Source: Streptomyces zaomyceticus
Lineage (GTDB): Bacteria > Actinomycetota > Actinomycetes > Streptomycetales > Streptomycetaceae
Assembly: GCF_014656215.1 (NCBI RefSeq)
Contig: NZ_BNBZ01000006.1
Coordinates: 1 to 64,000 of the forward strand
Direction of reading: 5' to 3'
DNA length: 64,000 nt
Below are positions 62,073 to 64,000 of the stretch, one piece after another. A model generated the notes under the pieces. It saw only the letters and a program-made list of their open reading frames with translations, did not search any database and was not told the DNA's origin. The position numbers and the translations under genes are program-made. How positions within the stretch are numbered: the stretch's first letter is position 1; every line of letters begins with the position of its first letter.

Positions 62073-62918
62073 GTGAACGAGCACATTCCCGTCCTCCGCG
62101 AGGTCGACCAGGGCACCGCGCGCCTCATGCCCGACGTGGACCGGGAGCGGGCCTGGCTCCTGACGGTCGACGGCGCCCCCCAGTCGTACGTCGACCTCGA
62201 CGACCCGGCGTACCTGGAGTTCGAGTACGCGCGCCGGCTCGCGCACGTCGTCGACGGCGCCGCCGACGACGGCGAGCCGCTGGACGTCCTGCACCTGGGC
62301 GGCGGGGCGCTCTCCCTGCCCCGCTACGTCGCCGCCACCCGCCCCGGCTCGCGCCAGGACGTCGTCGAGGCGGACCGGGCGCTGCTCGGTCTCGTCGCCG
62401 AACACCTGCCGCTGCCCGAGGGCTCCGGGATCACCGTGCACGGCGCGGACGCCCGGCGCTGGCTGGAGGAGGCCCCCGCCGATTCCGCCGACCTCGTCGT
62501 CGGCGACGTCTTCGGCGGCTCACGGGTGCCCGCGCACCTCACCTCCGTCGAGTACGCGCGCGAGGTCGGGCGCGTCCTGCGACCCGACGGCATCTACGCC
62601 GCCAATCTGGCCGACGGGGCGCCCTTCGCCTTCCTCCGCTCCCAGCTCGCCACCTTCGCCGCCGTCTTCCCCGAGCTGGCACTGGTCGCCGAGCCCGCCG
62701 TCCTGCGCGGCCGCCGCTTCGGGAACGCGGTCCTGGTCGCCTCCGGCCGGGAGATCGACATCGCCCACCTGGCGCGCCGGGCCGCGGCGGACGCGTTCCC
62801 CGCGCGCGTGGAGCACGGGGAGACGCTCCGCCGGTTCACCGGAGCCGCGGAACCGGTCCTGGACGCCGGGGCCGTACCGTCACCCGTCCCGCCGGAGGGC
62901 GCCTTCGGAATCGGCTGA
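62073..62918 (+). CDS. Spermidine-synthase-like methyltransferase-fold protein
   Basis: 281 aa with the polyamine-synthase/Rossmann core: L-H-L-G-G-G-A-L-S-L-P-R near residue 73, D-V-V-E-A-D near 96, and V-V-G-D-V-F-G-G in place of the aminopropyl-transfer D-A-F/D. Stand-alone actinobacterial members are of uncertain activity. CACAAT (62061-62066) ends six bases before the GTG, a possible leaderless start. Its last 39 nt overlap the opposing MFS gene. Confidence 0.87.
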   Translation: MNEHIPVLREVDQGTARLMPDVDRERAWLLTVDGAPQSYVDLDDPAYLEFEYARRLAHVVDGAADDGEPLDVLHLGGGALSLPRYVAATRPGSRQDVVEADRALLGLVAEHLPLPEGSGITVHGADARRWLEEAPADSADLVVGDVFGGSRVPAHLTSVEYAREVGRVLRPDGIYAANLADGAPFAFLRSQLATFAAVFPELALVAEPAVLRGRRFGNAVLVASGREIDIAHLARRAAADAFPARVEHGETLRRFTGAAEPVLDAGAVPSPVPPEGAFGIG

Positions 62919-64000
62919 GGCCGGGGCCGGGGCGGGTGCGACCGCGGGAGCGGAGGCCTGAGCGAGCGCGGCCGTCGCGGCACGCGTGGCCGTCTCGGCC
63001 TTCGCGGCCGACGGATCCGCACCCGTGATCTCCTTCGTGTACGTGCGCCGGGTCATGTTCCGGACGTCCGGCACCAGCAGCACGAGGGCCGTGACGAGCA
63101 CCATCAGCGCCGCCGCGCCCCACAGGGCCTCGCTCCGGCCGAACGCGCTCTCCGCCGGGCCCGCGAGCGCCGTCGTCAGCGGCAGCAGCGCCGTGGAGCC
63201 GAACCAGTCGTAGGCCGAGACCCGGGAGAGCTTCTCCTCGGGGATCTCCTGGTGCATCGTCGTCATCCACGAGACCCCGAAGATCTCGATGGCCACGCCG
63301 CTCACGAACATCGCGGCCGTGAGCCCCGCCGCGTCGAGGGGTACGGCGAGTGCGGCCGAGGGCAGGGCGATCGGGAAGACACCGAGGGTTCCGACGAGCA
63401 GCATCCGGCGCGGCTTCCACCGGGTCATCAGGACGGCGCCCGCGACCGTGCCCACGCCGTACGCGGCGAGCGCGATGCCCCACGGGCGCGCGCCGCCGAG
63501 ATCGGCCTTGGCGACCAGCGGTCCGTACACCGACTCGACCGCTCCGATCAGTCCCACCACGACGGAGAACTGGGCGACGATCGACCACAGCCAGGGCCGG
63601 CCGACGAACTCGTGCCAGCCCTCCCGCAGATCGGCGAAGAGACCGCCGCCGGGAGCGCGCTCGGGGATGCCGCTCACGTCCAGGAAGGCGCGCAGCCCGC
63701 CCGCGACGGCGAAGGCGACGGCGTCGATCAGCAGGACCCAGCCTGGTCCGACGAAGGCGACGAGCGCACCGCCCAGGGCGGCGCCGCCGATGGACGCGCC
63801 GTGCATGGCCATCCGGTAGACGGCGAACGCGCGGCCGGCCTGCTCCCCGGTGACGCTGGACATCAGCATGCCCTCGGCCGCAGGGTTGAAGAAGGCCTGT
63901 CCGGTGCCGCAGAGCGCGGTGAGCACCATCATCTGCCAGATCTGGGCATGCCCGGAGAGCACGAGTGCGGCGAAGAGGGCCTGCGAGACGCAGTTGAGGG
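62880..64000 (-). CDS. MFS transporter, 5' part outside the window
   Basis: At least 372 residues; the frame stays open to the window edge (…A-L-F-A-A-L-V-L-S-G within a helix), so the start is missing. About nine membrane segments remain, with F-N-P-A-A-E-G near the visible start and a Pro/Ala-rich cytoplasmic tail. It fits the enterobactin-exporter-like or drug-efflux MFS group. The substrate is unknown. Confidence 0.88.
   Translation of the reverse strand, partial: LNCVSQALFAALVLSGHAQIWQMMVLTALCGTGQAFFNPAAEGMLMSSVTGEQAGRAFAVYRMAMHGASIGGAALGGALVAFVGPGWVLLIDAVAFAVAGGLRAFLDVSGIPERAPGGGLFADLREGWHEFVGRPWLWSIVAQFSVVVGLIGAVESVYGPLVAKADLGGARPWGIALAAYGVGTVAGAVLMTRWKPRRMLLVGTLGVFPIALPSAALAVPLDAAGLTAAMFVSGVAIEIFGVSWMTTMHQEIPEEKLSRVSAYDWFGSTALLPLTTALAGPAESAFGRSEALWGAAALMVLVTALVLLVPDVRNMTRRTYTKEITGADPSAAKAETATRAATAALAQASAPAVAPAPAPASADSEGALRRDG

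Overview
The window is chromosomal DNA from a streptomycete or very close relative. The evidence is very high GC with strongly GC-biased third codon positions, frequent GTG starts, GTGA/ATGA stop-start overlaps, many -10 boxes of the TAnnnT type lying 6-7 nt before a start codon (leaderless transcripts), and families typical of Streptomyces (DUF5999, TipA-like MerR, DUF6230/DUF6114 membrane proteins). No tRNA, phage, transposon or CRISPR array was seen. It opens with the 3' end of a 5S rRNA gene and its terminator.

Region 1 (0.2-14.5 kb) is a conserved actinobacterial housekeeping block: a eukaryote-type cardiolipin synthase, a two-domain mannose-1-phosphate guanylyltransferase, a DUF881 / small basic protein / DUF881 trio, an FHA protein of GarA type, an FtsR-like MerR protein, a bifunctional-nuclease-domain protein, a second MerR protein, DNA polymerase IV, a PRC-barrel protein and, behind a tandem glycine riboswitch, gcvP. 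The order resembles the mycobacterial pgsA2-Rv1823-garA-ftsR-gcvB block, but gcvH is absent here.

Region 2 (14.5-34.5 kb) is mixed accessory metabolism and regulation: DUF5999, a glutamate-cysteine-ligase-like enzyme, a CPBP protease, PhzF, a PAF-acetylhydrolase-like lipase, an MFS pump, a lone SMI1/SUKH protein, PadR, SRPBCC, a Clp-N-only protein, three EamA exporters, three FMN split-barrel proteins, a MocR/split-barrel divergon, LysR, an isochorismatase-like protein without its cysteine, and a Rieske lipoprotein.

Region 3 (34.7-41.5 kb) is the most distinctive. An AraC-type regulator, a signal peptidase coupled to a 19-codon ORF, and a TetR regulator precede a six-gene cassette of secreted and membrane proteins of unknown function: DUF6230, DUF6114, DUF6230, DUF6114, an unknown secreted protein, DUF6230. 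The last five genes overlap their neighbours. Both the AraC gene and the cassette carry clusters of the same AGTGTC half-site in their upstream regions.

Region 4 (41.7-64 kb) holds a dienelactone-hydrolase-like protein, a TipA-like MerR gene with a 19-bp-spacer dyad promoter, CbiZ, a truncated globin, a HipA-like kinase/DUF3037 pair, two short-chain dehydrogenases under a palindrome-flanked promoter, an orphan peptide-binding lipoprotein, uracil-DNA glycosylase, a TetR/flavin-monooxygenase divergon, Gfo/Idh/MocA, Lnt, UppP, an HxlR/thiolase divergon, a TVP38 membrane protein, an AlkD-like protein, a spermidine-synthase-like protein and a truncated MFS gene at the right edge.
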